A program made the translations under genes and the position numbers. Below, piece after piece: positions 16,828-25,761 of a stretch of 64,000 bases of DNA. Each line of letters opens with the position of its first letter. Position 1 is the stretch's first letter. The stretch comes from Propionispora hippei DSM 15287 (GTDB taxonomy: Bacteria; Bacillota; Negativicutes; Propionisporales; Propionisporaceae), in NCBI RefSeq assembly GCF_900141835.1, contig NZ_FQZD01000004.1:62001-126000 (forward strand), read 5' to 3'. The notes below the pieces were generated by a model, which was given only the letters and a program-made list of their open reading frames with translations, searched no databases and was not told the origin of the DNA.

Positions 16828-17151
16828 ATGTCCACCATTGTTAACGCAAACCGGGAAAATTTCCAGGAGGAAGTTATTGAATCAGCCACACCGGTACTTG
16901 TTGATTTCTGGGCCCCCTGGTGCGGCTACTGCACCAAATTATCGCCTGTTTTAGATGAATTGGCGACCGAACACGCAAGTAAGATGAAGGTTGTTAAAGT
17001 CAATGTGGATGAAAATCGTTCATTGGCTCAGGATTATGGTGTTATGAGTTTACCGACCATGCTGCTTTTTAAAGACGGAGCGCAAACGGAAAAATTAATG
17101 GGCTATATGCCGAAATCAGCTATTAACGCCAAACTATCCCCGCTGTTATAA
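16828..17151 (+). CDS. trxA: Thioredoxin with a CGYC active site
   Basis: Full-length thioredoxin, 107 residues. The active site is WCGYC (Cys32 and Cys35) where most thioredoxins have CGPC; the fold signature VDFWAPWC and the cis-proline in SLPTMLLF are intact. It is a general cytoplasmic disulfide reductase. AAAAGGAGG lies upstream of ATG 16828. The gene is probably monocistronic, as a terminator follows at once. Confidence 0.93.
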   Translation: MSTIVNANRENFQEEVIESATPVLVDFWAPWCGYCTKLSPVLDELATEHASKMKVVKVNVDENRSLAQDYGVMSLPTMLLFKDGAQTEKLMGYMPKSAINAKLSPLL

Positions 17152-17153
17152 AT

Positions 17154-17187
17154 AAAAAGACGCGCTGCAATGCAGGCGCGTCTTTTT
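17154..17187 (+). terminator. Terminator after trxA
   Basis: AAAAAGACGCGC (17154-17165) pairs perfectly with GCGCGTCTTTTT (17176-17187), with the T run built into the downstream arm. The A/T symmetry could let it act in both directions. Confidence 0.9.
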
Positions 17188-17288
17188 ATTTATCGACAGT
17201 GCAGTTGTTTTGCAAAGGCCTGGCACCTGCCGGGCTTATTCTTATTCATATATCGGCAGGATTTTGCATAGAAGATATTACTATGCTT

Positions 17289-17447
17289 AGGGAACCGTCG
17301 GTTTTTTCACCCTGTCCGTCCTGGACGATTTTTTTTCCACCTGGCTGTGTCAGTAAAGCCTTGAAATAGCCCTATCTTTTAGGTTTTGCTTCCTTGCCAG
17401 ATAAAAAGCTCTCGCCAGTCACAAACCCGGTGCATCGGCGGTTCCCG
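17289..17447 (+). repeat. Family A palindromic intergenic element (upstream of feoB)
   Basis: The ends are GGGAACCGTCGG (from 17290) and a complementary CGGCGGTTCCC (to 17446). The interior has the shared CCACCTGGCTGTGTCAG and CCTTGAAATAG segments seen at 603-770 and 59420-59586. It is flanked by a short CCTGCCG/CGGCAGG inverted repeat at about 17228-17256 and by the feoB ribosome binding site. No gene is present in 17188-17466. Confidence 0.75.
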
Positions 17448-17466
17448 GGAGGCGGAGGAATGACCG

Positions 17467-19410
17467 TTGCTGAAAGTAGCGCTGGTAGGCTCACCTAATG
17501 TCGGTAAAAGTGTAATTTTTAATTATTTAACGGGACGCTATGTTGCCGTGTCCAATTATCCCGGTACTACTGTTGAGGTGGCAAAAGGCTTGGTTACCCT
17601 GCGAGGCGTAGCTTGTGAAATTGTGGATACGCCGGGTATCTACTCGTTAATCCCCTTGACGGAAGAAGAGGCGGTAACCCGCCGGCTGCTTTGTGCCGAA
17701 CGGCCCGATGTGGTTGTGCACGTGATTGACGCTAAACAAATCAAGCGCATGCTGACGCTGACGCTTGACCTGCTGGAAGCCGGGTTTGCCGTTATTCTGG
17801 TTGTTAATATGATGGATGAAACCAATCAGGCAGGACTTCATTTCAATTTATCCCGGTTAGCTGACGAGCTGGGGATTCCGGTGCTTGCCACTTCGGCGGT
17901 AAAAAAGCTGGGGCTTGGCGAATTGACCACCTGCATTGCTTCCTTTCAAAAGCCCGGCTGCCCCGGCCGTTATCATAGCCATTTCCCGCCGGAACTGGAA
18001 ACGGCTATTGCCGATATGGAAAGTGTGCTGTCTTCAGATTATGGTCTGTCGAAGCGGCTGGCGGCAATGCTATTGCTGCAGCAGGATCCTGTGCTTCTAG
18101 CGTGTCTTTCACCTAGCGGTAGTGGCAAAGCGGCAAGTGAGAAGCTAAAACGGCAGGGAAAAGAAGAACTGCCCTATCGGATTGCCCTGGAACGGCAAAA
18201 GATAGTCGCCGCCTTATTGCAGGATGTGGTGAGCTGCCAAGCCTCCCAAACTTTTATTTTACGGAGTAAAGTTGGGGAATGGGCTCGCCGTCCGGCAACT
18301 GGCATACCGTTAGCTTGCCTGGTACTCTACTTCGGTCTTTACTTGTTTGTAGGAAAATTTGGCGCCGGTTTTTTGGTGGATTATTTTGACCAAATTATTT
18401 TTAAAACATATATTATACCCTGGATAAAAGCTATTGTTTTTGGCCAGATTCCTTGGGAATGGGCGAGAGACTTATTAATTGGTGATTATGGCCTCGTGTC
18501 GCTTGGATTTCGTTATGCCATAGCCATCATCTTGCCGGTTGTGGGAAGCTTTTTTTTTATATTTGCCCTACTGGAGGATTGCGGCTACCTGCCGCGACTG
18601 GCCATGCTGGCTGACAGGCTGTTTAAGTGCCTGGGCCTTAATGGCCGGGCGGTAATTCCAGTCATTCTTGGTTTTGGCTGCGGGACAATGGCGGTCATTG
18701 TCACCCGGACACTGGAGACTAAACGGGAACGCATACTGGCCACTTTTTTACTGTCGTTGACCATTCCCTGTTCGGCCCAACTTGGCGTGGTTGTCGCGCT
18801 ATTGTCGGTAAATTCGCTCGCCTTGGGTATTTGGGGTGGGTATATAACTTTACTATTTATTGCGGTGGGCTGGCTTAGCAGTAAGGTGCTGCCAGGGGAA
18901 AGAAGTCCCTTTTATATGGAAATACCGCCTTTGCGCCTACCCGTGTTGGCTAATGTGTTAATGAAGGTATACACAAGAGTAGTATACTATTTGGCGGAAA
19001 TTTTACCTGTCTTTCTGATTACCAGTTTGCTGCTCTGGTGTGCTGACTATGGCGGTTTTTTAACGACCCTTATTTCTTATATTAAGCCTGTGACAGCCCT
19101 GCTGGGACTGCCTGATTCGATGGCGTCAATCTTTTTGCTGGGATTTTTTCGCCGTGATTACGGGACTGCCGGCTTATATGACTTGTTCCGTCTTGGTGCA
19201 TTAAGTACCGGACAGCTCCTGGTGGCGGCGATTACACTGACCCTATTTGTGCCCTGCGTGGCTCAACTGGCGGCCATGATCAAAGAACGCGGCCTGTCGA
19301 CCGCATTGGTTATGCTGCTGTTAATTATCCTGCTGTCGGTAGTTTCAGGCATCTTAGCTAATGCTTTTTTAAATCTAGTTGCAGCCAATTGGGAAGGCGG
19401 GTTACTATGA
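17467..19410 (+). CDS. feoB: Ferrous iron transport protein FeoB
   Basis: Membrane Fe(II) transporter with an N-terminal G domain. G1 is GSPNVGKS (residues 8-15), G3 is DTPG and G4 is NMMD. It is followed by a helical spacer and, from about residue 275, a multi-pass membrane core with two gate-like segments (VVGSFFFIFALLEDCGYLPR; GFGCGTMAVIVTRTLE). 647 residues, a little shorter than the E. coli protein. It starts at TTG 17467, since a stop lies 6 bp upstream in frame, with GGAGG before it. feoA follows with a 4-bp overlap, the reverse of the usual order. Confidence 0.94.
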   Translation: MLKVALVGSPNVGKSVIFNYLTGRYVAVSNYPGTTVEVAKGLVTLRGVACEIVDTPGIYSLIPLTEEEAVTRRLLCAERPDVVVHVIDAKQIKRMLTLTLDLLEAGFAVILVVNMMDETNQAGLHFNLSRLADELGIPVLATSAVKKLGLGELTTCIASFQKPGCPGRYHSHFPPELETAIADMESVLSSDYGLSKRLAAMLLLQQDPVLLACLSPSGSGKAASEKLKRQGKEELPYRIALERQKIVAALLQDVVSCQASQTFILRSKVGEWARRPATGIPLACLVLYFGLYLFVGKFGAGFLVDYFDQIIFKTYIIPWIKAIVFGQIPWEWARDLLIGDYGLVSLGFRYAIAIILPVVGSFFFIFALLEDCGYLPRLAMLADRLFKCLGLNGRAVIPVILGFGCGTMAVIVTRTLETKRERILATFLLSLTIPCSAQLGVVVALLSVNSLALGIWGGYITLLFIAVGWLSSKVLPGERSPFYMEIPPLRLPVLANVLMKVYTRVVYYLAEILPVFLITSLLLWCADYGGFLTTLISYIKPVTALLGLPDSMASIFLLGFFRRDYGTAGLYDLFRLGALSTGQLLVAAITLTLFVPCVAQLAAMIKERGLSTALVMLLLIILLSVVSGILANAFLNLVAANWEGGLL

Positions 19411-19628
19411 ACTTGACTCAGTTAAAGGCCGGGGATGCCGGTTTGATCACTGCTATAGAGAGGCTGTCCGGAGCGGATCAGCGGAAGCTGATTGCTTTTG
19501 GCCTAATGCCGGGGGCCCTGCTGCAAGTTCTGCAAACAATACCGGTCTATGTAGTGAAAATAGAAAATACCGAATTGGCTTTGGATTACGAGATGGCCCG
19601 CGCCATTGTGGTAAGACGAAAATTTTAG
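19407..19628 (+). CDS. feoA: Ferrous iron transport protein FeoA
   Basis: Small cytoplasmic SH3-like partner of FeoB, 73 residues. The family pattern is LIAFGLMPGALLQVLQ followed by ALDYEMARAIVV. The ATG overlaps the feoB TGA, so the two are translationally coupled. Confidence 0.9.
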   Translation: MNLTQLKAGDAGLITAIERLSGADQRKLIAFGLMPGALLQVLQTIPVYVVKIENTELALDYEMARAIVVRRKF

Positions 19629-19638
19629 TGAAAATAAG

Positions 19639-19684
19639 AAATGCAAGCAGCACACTGTTCTACGGCGTGCTGCTTGCATTTTTA
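19639..19684. terminator. Bidirectional terminator between feoA and the DUF1858 gene
   Basis: A 15-bp perfect stem (19639-19653 with 19667-19681), T-rich downstream on the + strand and moderately so on the - strand. It lies between two converging genes. Confidence 0.85.
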
Positions 19685-19700
19685 TGGTGACCTGCGTTTA

Positions 19701-19910
19701 TTAAGCTTTTGATGTTTGTTGTGCAACTTTATTGAGGTCGGCGATGAGTGCGTCTATATTGATGCCGTGAGCGGCAGCTCCCTGGGCAATATTCTCGAAA
19801 CGGGCGGCCGCACAACCCAAGCAGCCCATACCATAGCTGCGGAATACATCCACTGCTGCCGGATAGGCCTCTACAACCTCAATAATGCTCATGTTTTTAT
19901 CAATAGTCAC
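19701..19910 (-). CDS. DUF1858 (ScdA N-terminal-like) domain protein
   Basis: A 69-residue protein that is essentially a single DUF1858 domain, with SIIEVVEAYP and the paired cysteines in GMGCLGCAAARFENIAQ. The domain is often found with hybrid-cluster and iron-sulfur repair proteins; the exact role is not established. It starts at GTG 19910 with AAAGGAGG 9 bp upstream on the - strand. Confidence 0.85.
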   Translation of the reverse strand: MTIDKNMSIIEVVEAYPAAVDVFRSYGMGCLGCAAARFENIAQGAAAHGINIDALIADLNKVAQQTSKA

Positions 19911-20085
19911 GATGGTAAACCTCCTTTTGCACTAATGCTGATCATAATGAGTATAGCATATAAAGCCTCTGCTTACCATGGGACAATGTAAGCATTAGTA
20001 TACCACATCAGTAAAATTTCATACCATCCACACCGGGACTATGGTCCTGTTATGGGACTTGGGAACTAAAATTTGGAAAAAATAT

Positions 20086-20114
20086 AAAATCCTTTGTTTT
20101 TGTGAAGGATTTTT
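20086..20114 (+). terminator. Terminator-like hairpin in the mraZ leader
   Basis: AAAATCCTT (20086-20094) pairs with AAGGATTTT (20105-20113), followed by T residues. It lies upstream of the MraZ operator and may end stray transcription or attenuate the dcw transcript. The remaining 19911-20085 holds no gene that I see. Confidence 0.45.
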
Positions 20115-20140
20115 ATGGCTTTTTCAGAATTTATATATAA

Positions 20141-20170
20141 AAAGTGGTTTAAAGTGGTGGAAAGTGGTGT
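20141..20170 (+). promoter_or_regulatory. MraZ operator: three 10-bp direct repeats
   Basis: AAAGTGG occurs three times at exact 10-bp spacing (20141, 20151, 20161), each followed by TTT, TGG or TGT. MraZ is known to bind tandem GTGG-type boxes upstream of its own operon, so this is most likely its autoregulatory operator. It starts 58 bp before the mraZ start. TATATA at 20134-20139, touching the first box, is a possible -10. Confidence 0.85.
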
Positions 20171-20198
20171 GAGAGTCCTGGCGGGATGGTGAACAGCG

Positions 20199-20630
20199 GT
20201 GTTGATGGGAGAATACCTTCATAGTATTGATAATAAGGGCCGTCTCATCTTACCGGCAAAATTCCGCGAGGAAGTCGGCGACAACTTCGTTGTTACCAAA
20301 GGGCTTGATACCTGCTTGTTTGTATATACCAAAGAGGAATGGGGCAATTTAGAAAAAAAATTAAAGCAATTGCCTTTGGCTAAAGCAGATGCCAGAGCTT
20401 TCGTGAGGTTTTTCTTTTCCGGAGCCTCAGAACTTGACTGTGATAAGCAGGGGCGTTTTTTGCTGCCTGCCAATTTGCGGGATTATGCCAAGCTGGATAA
20501 AGATGTGGTGATTATCGGTGTATCCAGCCGGATTGAAATATGGAGCAAGGATGCCTGGGATGCTTATAATAGTGAAATAGGACCGACAGTGGCCGGAATT
20601 GCCGAAAATTTGGTTGATCTGGGGATATAA
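20199..20630 (+). CDS. mraZ: Transcriptional regulator MraZ
   Basis: AbrB-like DNA-binding protein with two SpoVT-AbrB repeats, 143 residues. It has the [20 protein letters not shown] signature near the N-terminus and a second [16 protein letters not shown] near residue 82. It is the first gene of the dcw cluster and probably represses it through the boxes at 20141-20170. GTG 20199 gives the familiar MxMGEY start; ATG 20205 is an alternative. Confidence 0.95.
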   Translation: MLMGEYLHSIDNKGRLILPAKFREEVGDNFVVTKGLDTCLFVYTKEEWGNLEKKLKQLPLAKADARAFVRFFFSGASELDCDKQGRFLLPANLRDYAKLDKDVVIIGVSSRIEIWSKDAWDAYNSEIGPTVAGIAENLVDLGI

Positions 20631-20650
20631 CGCAAGGAGTGAAACGGGTA

Positions 20651-21583
20651 ATGGAATTTAGTCATGTAAGTGTTTTATTACAGGAAAGCGTCGACTCCTT
20701 GGTTACTGACGCCGGAGGGATCTATGTGGATTGTACCCTGGGCGGCAGTGGACATGCCGGAAAGATTGTTGCCAGACTAAACGAAGCGGGACGCTTCGTC
20801 GGTATTGATCAGGATCCGGCAGCTATTCAGGCCGGACGGGAACGGTTGGCGCGCTCTGCCTGCCGGGTTGATATTATCCAAAATAACTTTTCCCAGTTAG
20901 AACTGATTTTAGATGAACTGGAGATTAAAGCAGTAGACGGGATTCTGTTTGATCTGGGGGTTTCTTCCCATCAACTTGATGTGGCGGAGCGGGGATTTTC
21001 CTATATGCAGGATGCGCCGCTGGATATGCGAATGAATCCTTCGGCGGAAATTTCCGCTTATGATGTGATAAATGAGTATAGTGAAAGCCGTCTGGCGTCA
21101 GTGATTGCTGAGTTTGGCGAGGAACGCTGGGCTAAACGGATCGCTAAGTTTATTGTGGCTGCCCGAACTGAAGGTAAAATAACCACAACAGGGCAACTGG
21201 TGGATATTATCAAAAGTGCTATTCCGGCAGCAGCCCGGCGGGATGGTCCTCATCCAGCCAAGCGAACGTTTCAGGCCATCCGTATTGAAGTGAACAGGGA
21301 ACTGGACATACTGAAGGCAGCCTTTACCGCGGCGGTAAAACGGCTTAAAATCGGCGGTAGGATTTGTATTATTACGTTTCACTCTTTGGAGGACCGGATC
21401 GCCAAGCAAACTCTGGCTGAACTTGCCAAAGGCTGTGAATGTCCCCCGCGGTTTCCGGTGTGTGTGTGCAATAAGCAGCCTGTTGTCAAGTTGGTCGGTA
21501 AGCCCATTAGCCCGTCGGCGGTGGAACTGGATGTGAATCCGCGGGCACGGAGCGCTAAGTTGCGCGTCGCTGAAAAAGTGTAG
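20651..21583 (+). CDS. rsmH: 16S rRNA (cytosine-1402-N4)-methyltransferase RsmH
   Basis: SAM methyltransferase that modifies C1402 of 16S rRNA, usually second in the dcw cluster. The N-terminus is [13 protein letters not shown], the SAM loop is [13 protein letters not shown], and [18 protein letters not shown] and [12 protein letters not shown] are also intact. 310 residues from ATG 20651, about 11 bp after AAGGAG. Confidence 0.96.
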   Translation: MEFSHVSVLLQESVDSLVTDAGGIYVDCTLGGSGHAGKIVARLNEAGRFVGIDQDPAAIQAGRERLARSACRVDIIQNNFSQLELILDELEIKAVDGILFDLGVSSHQLDVAERGFSYMQDAPLDMRMNPSAEISAYDVINEYSESRLASVIAEFGEERWAKRIAKFIVAARTEGKITTTGQLVDIIKSAIPAAARRDGPHPAKRTFQAIRIEVNRELDILKAAFTAAVKRLKIGGRICIITFHSLEDRIAKQTLAELAKGCECPPRFPVCVCNKQPVVKLVGKPISPSAVELDVNPRARSAKLRVAEKV

Positions 21584-21626
21584 GCAACTATGATGTTGTT
21601 CTAATATCCAGGGAGGGTAAATACAT

Positions 21627-22088
21627 ATGATAGTGAATAAAAAAGAGAATTGGGATAGCTATTATCAGGAGCAGGTTAATCAGAATGTATCGACGCAAGT
21701 AAAAGAGAATTCACGTCCCAATTTGGCTTTGCGCGCCAAGTGTTTTGCTACTGTGTTACTACTGGCTGCCATTGCTATTGTATTTACCATTCAAAGTGAA
21801 GCGATGATAAGGGCCGGCTATACCCTGGTACAATCTAAAGCGCAACTGGCTAAAGTGGAAAAAGAAAATGAACAGCTCCATCTTGACATTGCTAAATTAA
21901 AATCGCCGCAGCGCATCCAAACCATTGCGACCAGTGAACTGGGGATGGTTTTACCAAAGAATATATACTATGCCGTCAATGAAACGGCAACTGTTTCACC
22001 GGCCGCTCCACCGGAGGAGAAATCGCTGACCAATCAATTGATCGGTTTTGTTAAAGCAGCCAGGGCAGAAGCACATAAGGCGCGGTAA
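21627..22088 (+). CDS. ftsL: FtsL-like cell division protein
   Basis: A 153-residue single-pass membrane protein. The charged N-terminus is cytoplasmic, the membrane segment is ATVLLLAAIAIVFTI (about 46-60), and a leucine-heptad coiled coil follows (YTLVQSKAQLAKVEKENEQL). The position between rsmH and a class B penicillin-binding protein identifies it as FtsL, whose sequence is poorly conserved. It should join FtsQ/DivIB in the divisome. GGGAGGG precedes ATG 21627. Confidence 0.8.
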   Translation: MIVNKKENWDSYYQEQVNQNVSTQVKENSRPNLALRAKCFATVLLLAAIAIVFTIQSEAMIRAGYTLVQSKAQLAKVEKENEQLHLDIAKLKSPQRIQTIATSELGMVLPKNIYYAVNETATVSPAAPPEEKSLTNQLIGFVKAARAEAHKAR

Positions 22089-22103
22089 TCTGTTGGGGAG
22101 GAG

Positions 22104-24200
22104 ATGCCGTTGCCGCTGATTACCCATGTTGTTGTCCGCAAAAGAGTGGTTTGCTTGTTGCTGCTCGTTGGTTTTGTTATGGCAGCCCTGTGTTGCCGCT
22201 TGCTGTACCTTCAGTTTTACAAGAGTGAATGGTTGACTGAGAACGCTACCGACCAGCGCGTCCGGGATATTCCTGTCGAGGCGAAGCGGGGGATTATTTT
22301 TGACCGTAATGGAAGAGAGTTAGGCGTCAGTATCAGCACCGATTCCGTTTATGCGATTCCGGCCGAAATACGTGATGTTGAGGACACAGCAGCCAAATTG
22401 GCTGCTATTTTGGTATTGGATAATAATAAGCTGGTAAAACAGCTTAAAAAGCGCCAGGCTTTTACCTGGATAGAACGTAAGGTGGACTCGGAAAAGGCGA
22501 AGGCCATCAAGGCTCTTAATCTGCCCGGAATTGGCCTGACGGAGGAAAGCCGGCGCTACTATCCGCACGATAACGTGGCGTCTCATATTTTGGGCTTTAC
22601 CGGGATTGACAGTCAGGGCCTGGACGGTGTGGAAATTACTTTTGACAGCTACCTGAAGGGAAGACCGGGCAGTATTGTCGTTGAGTATGACGCCCGTGGC
22701 CGTGAGATTCCCTATGCCGTGCATAAATTTATGCCGCCGACAGACGGGAATAACATTTACCTGACCATTGATCTGATTATCCAGCAAATTGCCGAGCGGG
22801 AGCTGGATAAAGTGATGAAGGAGACCGGAGCAAAAGCGGCGACAATGGTGGCCATCAAACCGCAGACTGGAGAGGTTTTAGCACTGGCCAACCGGCCGGA
22901 TTATGATCCCAATCATTTTGCCGATTTTTCACCGAAGCTCTGGCGCAATATTGCCGTCTCCAATGCTTATGAACCGGGTTCCACCTTTAAGATTATTACG
23001 ACTGCCGCTGCGCTAGGTGAGGGTGTGGTCAAACTGACGGACCGTTTTTTTGATCCGGGGGAAGTAGAGGTACAGGGCCGGACCATTCACTGCTGGAAGG
23101 ATGGCGGGCATGGCAGCCAGAGTTTTGAAGAGGTTATCGAAAATTCGTGTAATGTGGGTTTTGTCAATGTTGGGTTGAAACTGGGCATCGAGCCTTTTTA
23201 CCGCTATTTGCAGGCCTTTGGCTTCGGCAAGGCAACCAATATTGACCTTCCCGGCGAAGCGAAGGGCATTTTGATTAATTCCGAGCAGGCCAAAGCGATC
23301 AATATCGCTACGATGGCCATGGGGCAAAGTATTGCCGTTACGCCAATCCAACTGGCCACTGCTGTGGCGGCGGTCGCCAATGACGGGCAATTGTTGCGCC
23401 CGCAGATTGTTCGCGAGGTCCGGGACAAAAACGGGCAAATTCTCCGGGATTTTAAACCGGACAGTGTAAAACAGGTAATTGATCCGGCTGTGGCAAAAGA
23501 AGTAAAAGGAGTTTTGGAGAAGGTTGTAGAAGAAGGTACAGGAAAGAATGCCTTTCTTGAGGGCTTTCGCGTAGCCGGTAAAACAGGAACAGCGCAAAAG
23601 GTGGGCGGCGGTGGCTATATGCCGGGGAAATATGTGGCATCTTTTGTCGGTTTTGCCCCTGCCGATGATCCTCAGGTGGTGCTGCTGGTGATTATTGACG
23701 AGCCGGTAGGCATGTATTACGGCGGGCAGATTGCCGCGCCGGTATTTGGCTCTGCCATGAAGGATATTTTACAATACCTGCAGGTGCAGCCCAAATTAGC
23801 GGAAAAACCGACAGGAGGAGAGCAAAAGCCTCATGTTGATGTTCCCGGCGTTATCAATCTTTTACCAGATGAAGCCAAGGCGCAACTTGCCAAGCTGGAT
23901 TTAACGGGAATAGTGGAAGAAAACGGGGAACGGATTGTCGATCAGATTCCTAAACCGGGCAGCAAGGTCCCTGCCGGTTCCAAGGTATTACTATATACTT
24001 CGACGCCAAGGTATAACTGGTCAGAAGTTACTGTGCCTGATTGCCAGGGGCTGGCCGGTGAGGAAGCCGCCCGGATATTGGGTGAAATTGGCCTGAGCGT
24101 TCGCCCTGTCGGTGATAGCAAGTCGCAGGTTACCAGCCAGGAACCGCCGGCCGGCAGCAAGGTGCCTTCCGGCTCGATTGTCACCGTTTATTTTGAATGA
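22104..24200 (+). CDS. Class B penicillin-binding protein with two PASTA domains (FtsI/SpoVD type)
   Basis: Septal peptidoglycan transpeptidase of 698 residues. The order is a membrane anchor (15-31), a dimerisation domain, a transpeptidase domain with Ser293 in STFK, SCN at 348-350 and KTG at 493-495, then two PASTA domains (about 575-632 and 637-698). Bacillus has two such genes here, pbpB (ftsI) and spoVD; this cluster has one, which may serve both vegetative and spore septa (inference). It starts with GGGGAGG before ATG 22104. Confidence 0.93.
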   Translation: MPLPLITHVVVRKRVVCLLLLVGFVMAALCCRLLYLQFYKSEWLTENATDQRVRDIPVEAKRGIIFDRNGRELGVSISTDSVYAIPAEIRDVEDTAAKLAAILVLDNNKLVKQLKKRQAFTWIERKVDSEKAKAIKALNLPGIGLTEESRRYYPHDNVASHILGFTGIDSQGLDGVEITFDSYLKGRPGSIVVEYDARGREIPYAVHKFMPPTDGNNIYLTIDLIIQQIAERELDKVMKETGAKAATMVAIKPQTGEVLALANRPDYDPNHFADFSPKLWRNIAVSNAYEPGSTFKIITTAAALGEGVVKLTDRFFDPGEVEVQGRTIHCWKDGGHGSQSFEEVIENSCNVGFVNVGLKLGIEPFYRYLQAFGFGKATNIDLPGEAKGILINSEQAKAINIATMAMGQSIAVTPIQLATAVAAVANDGQLLRPQIVREVRDKNGQILRDFKPDSVKQVIDPAVAKEVKGVLEKVVEEGTGKNAFLEGFRVAGKTGTAQKVGGGGYMPGKYVASFVGFAPADDPQVVLLVIIDEPVGMYYGGQIAAPVFGSAMKDILQYLQVQPKLAEKPTGGEQKPHVDVPGVINLLPDEAKAQLAKLDLTGIVEENGERIVDQIPKPGSKVPAGSKVLLYTSTPRYNWSEVTVPDCQGLAGEEAARILGEIGLSVRPVGDSKSQVTSQEPPAGSKVPSGSIVTVYFE

Positions 24201-24262
24201 TCCCCGACAATATAATCAGCAAAGATGGTAATAATAGTTATATAATACAGGAGGAGCGAACT

Positions 24263-25759
24263 ATGATGACATTAGGTGATTTGCTGGCGCAATTGCCGGA
24301 TGCCGTGCAGGCGGGCCGTATAGAGAAAACACAGGAAGTAAAGTCGATTACCTATGATTCGCGACAAGTGACTGATGGCTCGGTATTTATCTGTTTGAGG
24401 GGTGCAAAGACTGACGGTCACGATTACGTGCCGCAAGCTTGCCAGCAAGGTGCTATCGCGGTTATTATTGAAAAAGATGTTGAGGTTCCGGCCGGAGTTG
24501 CTAAAATAAAAGTTTCCGACACGAGGACAGCCATGCAGGGGATTGTCCCTTCTTTTTTTGGATTTCCGGGTCGGAAACTGCGTATGATCGGTGTAACCGG
24601 TACTAACGGCAAAACGACTACCACCTATTTGCTGCGTGATATTTTAACCCGTGCCGGCTATCGGGTCGGCGTGATCGGCACCATCCAAACCTTGATCGGC
24701 GACCGGGTTCTACCGGTGAAGAATACGACGCCCGATGTGGTGGAATTACAGGGAATATTGGCCGAAATGGTAGCCTGCCACATGGATTATGTGGTGATGG
24801 AAGTGTCTTCTCATGCCCTGGCGCTGAACCGGGTAGCCGGTTGCGAGTTTGATGTAGGCATATTTACCAACATGACTCAGGATCACTTGGACTTTCATGG
24901 CAATTTCGACAATTATCTGGAGGCCAAGGCCCGTTTATTTTCTCTGGTCAGTGATCCGGCAGCCTCAAAAGGAAGAAAAACGGCGGTGGTCAATCTGGAT
25001 GATCCGGCGGCCAAACGCATTTTGCAAAGTGCAAAGTGCGCCACGCTGACCTATGGCGTAAAGGCAGCGACGGCAGATTTACAGGCATTGCAGGTGGATG
25101 TAAGGGCTTCTGGTGTGAGTTTCACCGTTCATGGCACTGCTGGTGATATTGAACTTGCTTTGCCGATTACCGGTCTGTTTAATGTATACAATGTATTAGG
25201 TGCTGTCGGTGCAGCTTTGGCGGAGGGGATTGAGCCCCAGGTTATTAAAGCAGCGCTGGAAGATTTTAAAAGTGTTCCAGGTCGGTTTGAACTGATCAAC
25301 GCAGGGCAGCCGTTCAGCATCATTGTGGATTATGCCCATACGCCGGACGGCCTGGAAAACATTCTGAAAACGGCCCAGCAGATTGCCAAACGGCGCATTA
25401 TTGTCGTATTCGGCTGCGGCGGTGACCGGGACCGGACCAAACGGCCCATTATGGGACGGCTGGCCGTGGAATATGGCGATGTGGTCATTGCCACGTCGGA
25501 TAATCCGCGAACCGAGGATCCGGCAGCGATCTTAGCAGAAATTGAAGTGGGAATCAAGGAAAAGTTGATGGAAGGTAAGCTGTATGAGAAAATCGCCGAT
25601 CGTCGGCAGGCAATCAAACGGGCTTTGGAACTGGCGCAGGCGGATGATATTGTGATCATTGCCGGTAAAGGGCACGAAACCTATCAAATATTAAAGGATA
25701 AAACCATTCATTTTGATGACCGGGAAACCGCGGTGGAATTTGTCAAGGAGCTGATGTAA
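24263..25759 (+). CDS. murE: UDP-MurNAc-tripeptide synthetase MurE (meso-DAP adding)
   Basis: Mur ligase that adds the third residue of the stem peptide. The P-loop is TGTNGKTTTTYLL. The substrate-selecting motif is DNPRTEDP, which predicts meso-diaminopimelate rather than lysine. 498 residues from ATG 24263 behind CAGGAGG; an upstream in-frame start at 24197 has no support. Confidence 0.95.
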   Translation: MMTLGDLLAQLPDAVQAGRIEKTQEVKSITYDSRQVTDGSVFICLRGAKTDGHDYVPQACQQGAIAVIIEKDVEVPAGVAKIKVSDTRTAMQGIVPSFFGFPGRKLRMIGVTGTNGKTTTTYLLRDILTRAGYRVGVIGTIQTLIGDRVLPVKNTTPDVVELQGILAEMVACHMDYVVMEVSSHALALNRVAGCEFDVGIFTNMTQDHLDFHGNFDNYLEAKARLFSLVSDPAASKGRKTAVVNLDDPAAKRILQSAKCATLTYGVKAATADLQALQVDVRASGVSFTVHGTAGDIELALPITGLFNVYNVLGAVGAALAEGIEPQVIKAALEDFKSVPGRFELINAGQPFSIIVDYAHTPDGLENILKTAQQIAKRRIIVVFGCGGDRDRTKRPIMGRLAVEYGDVVIATSDNPRTEDPAAILAEIEVGIKEKLMEGKLYEKIADRRQAIKRALELAQADDIVIIAGKGHETYQILKDKTIHFDDRETAVEFVKELM

Positions 25760-25761
25760 CC

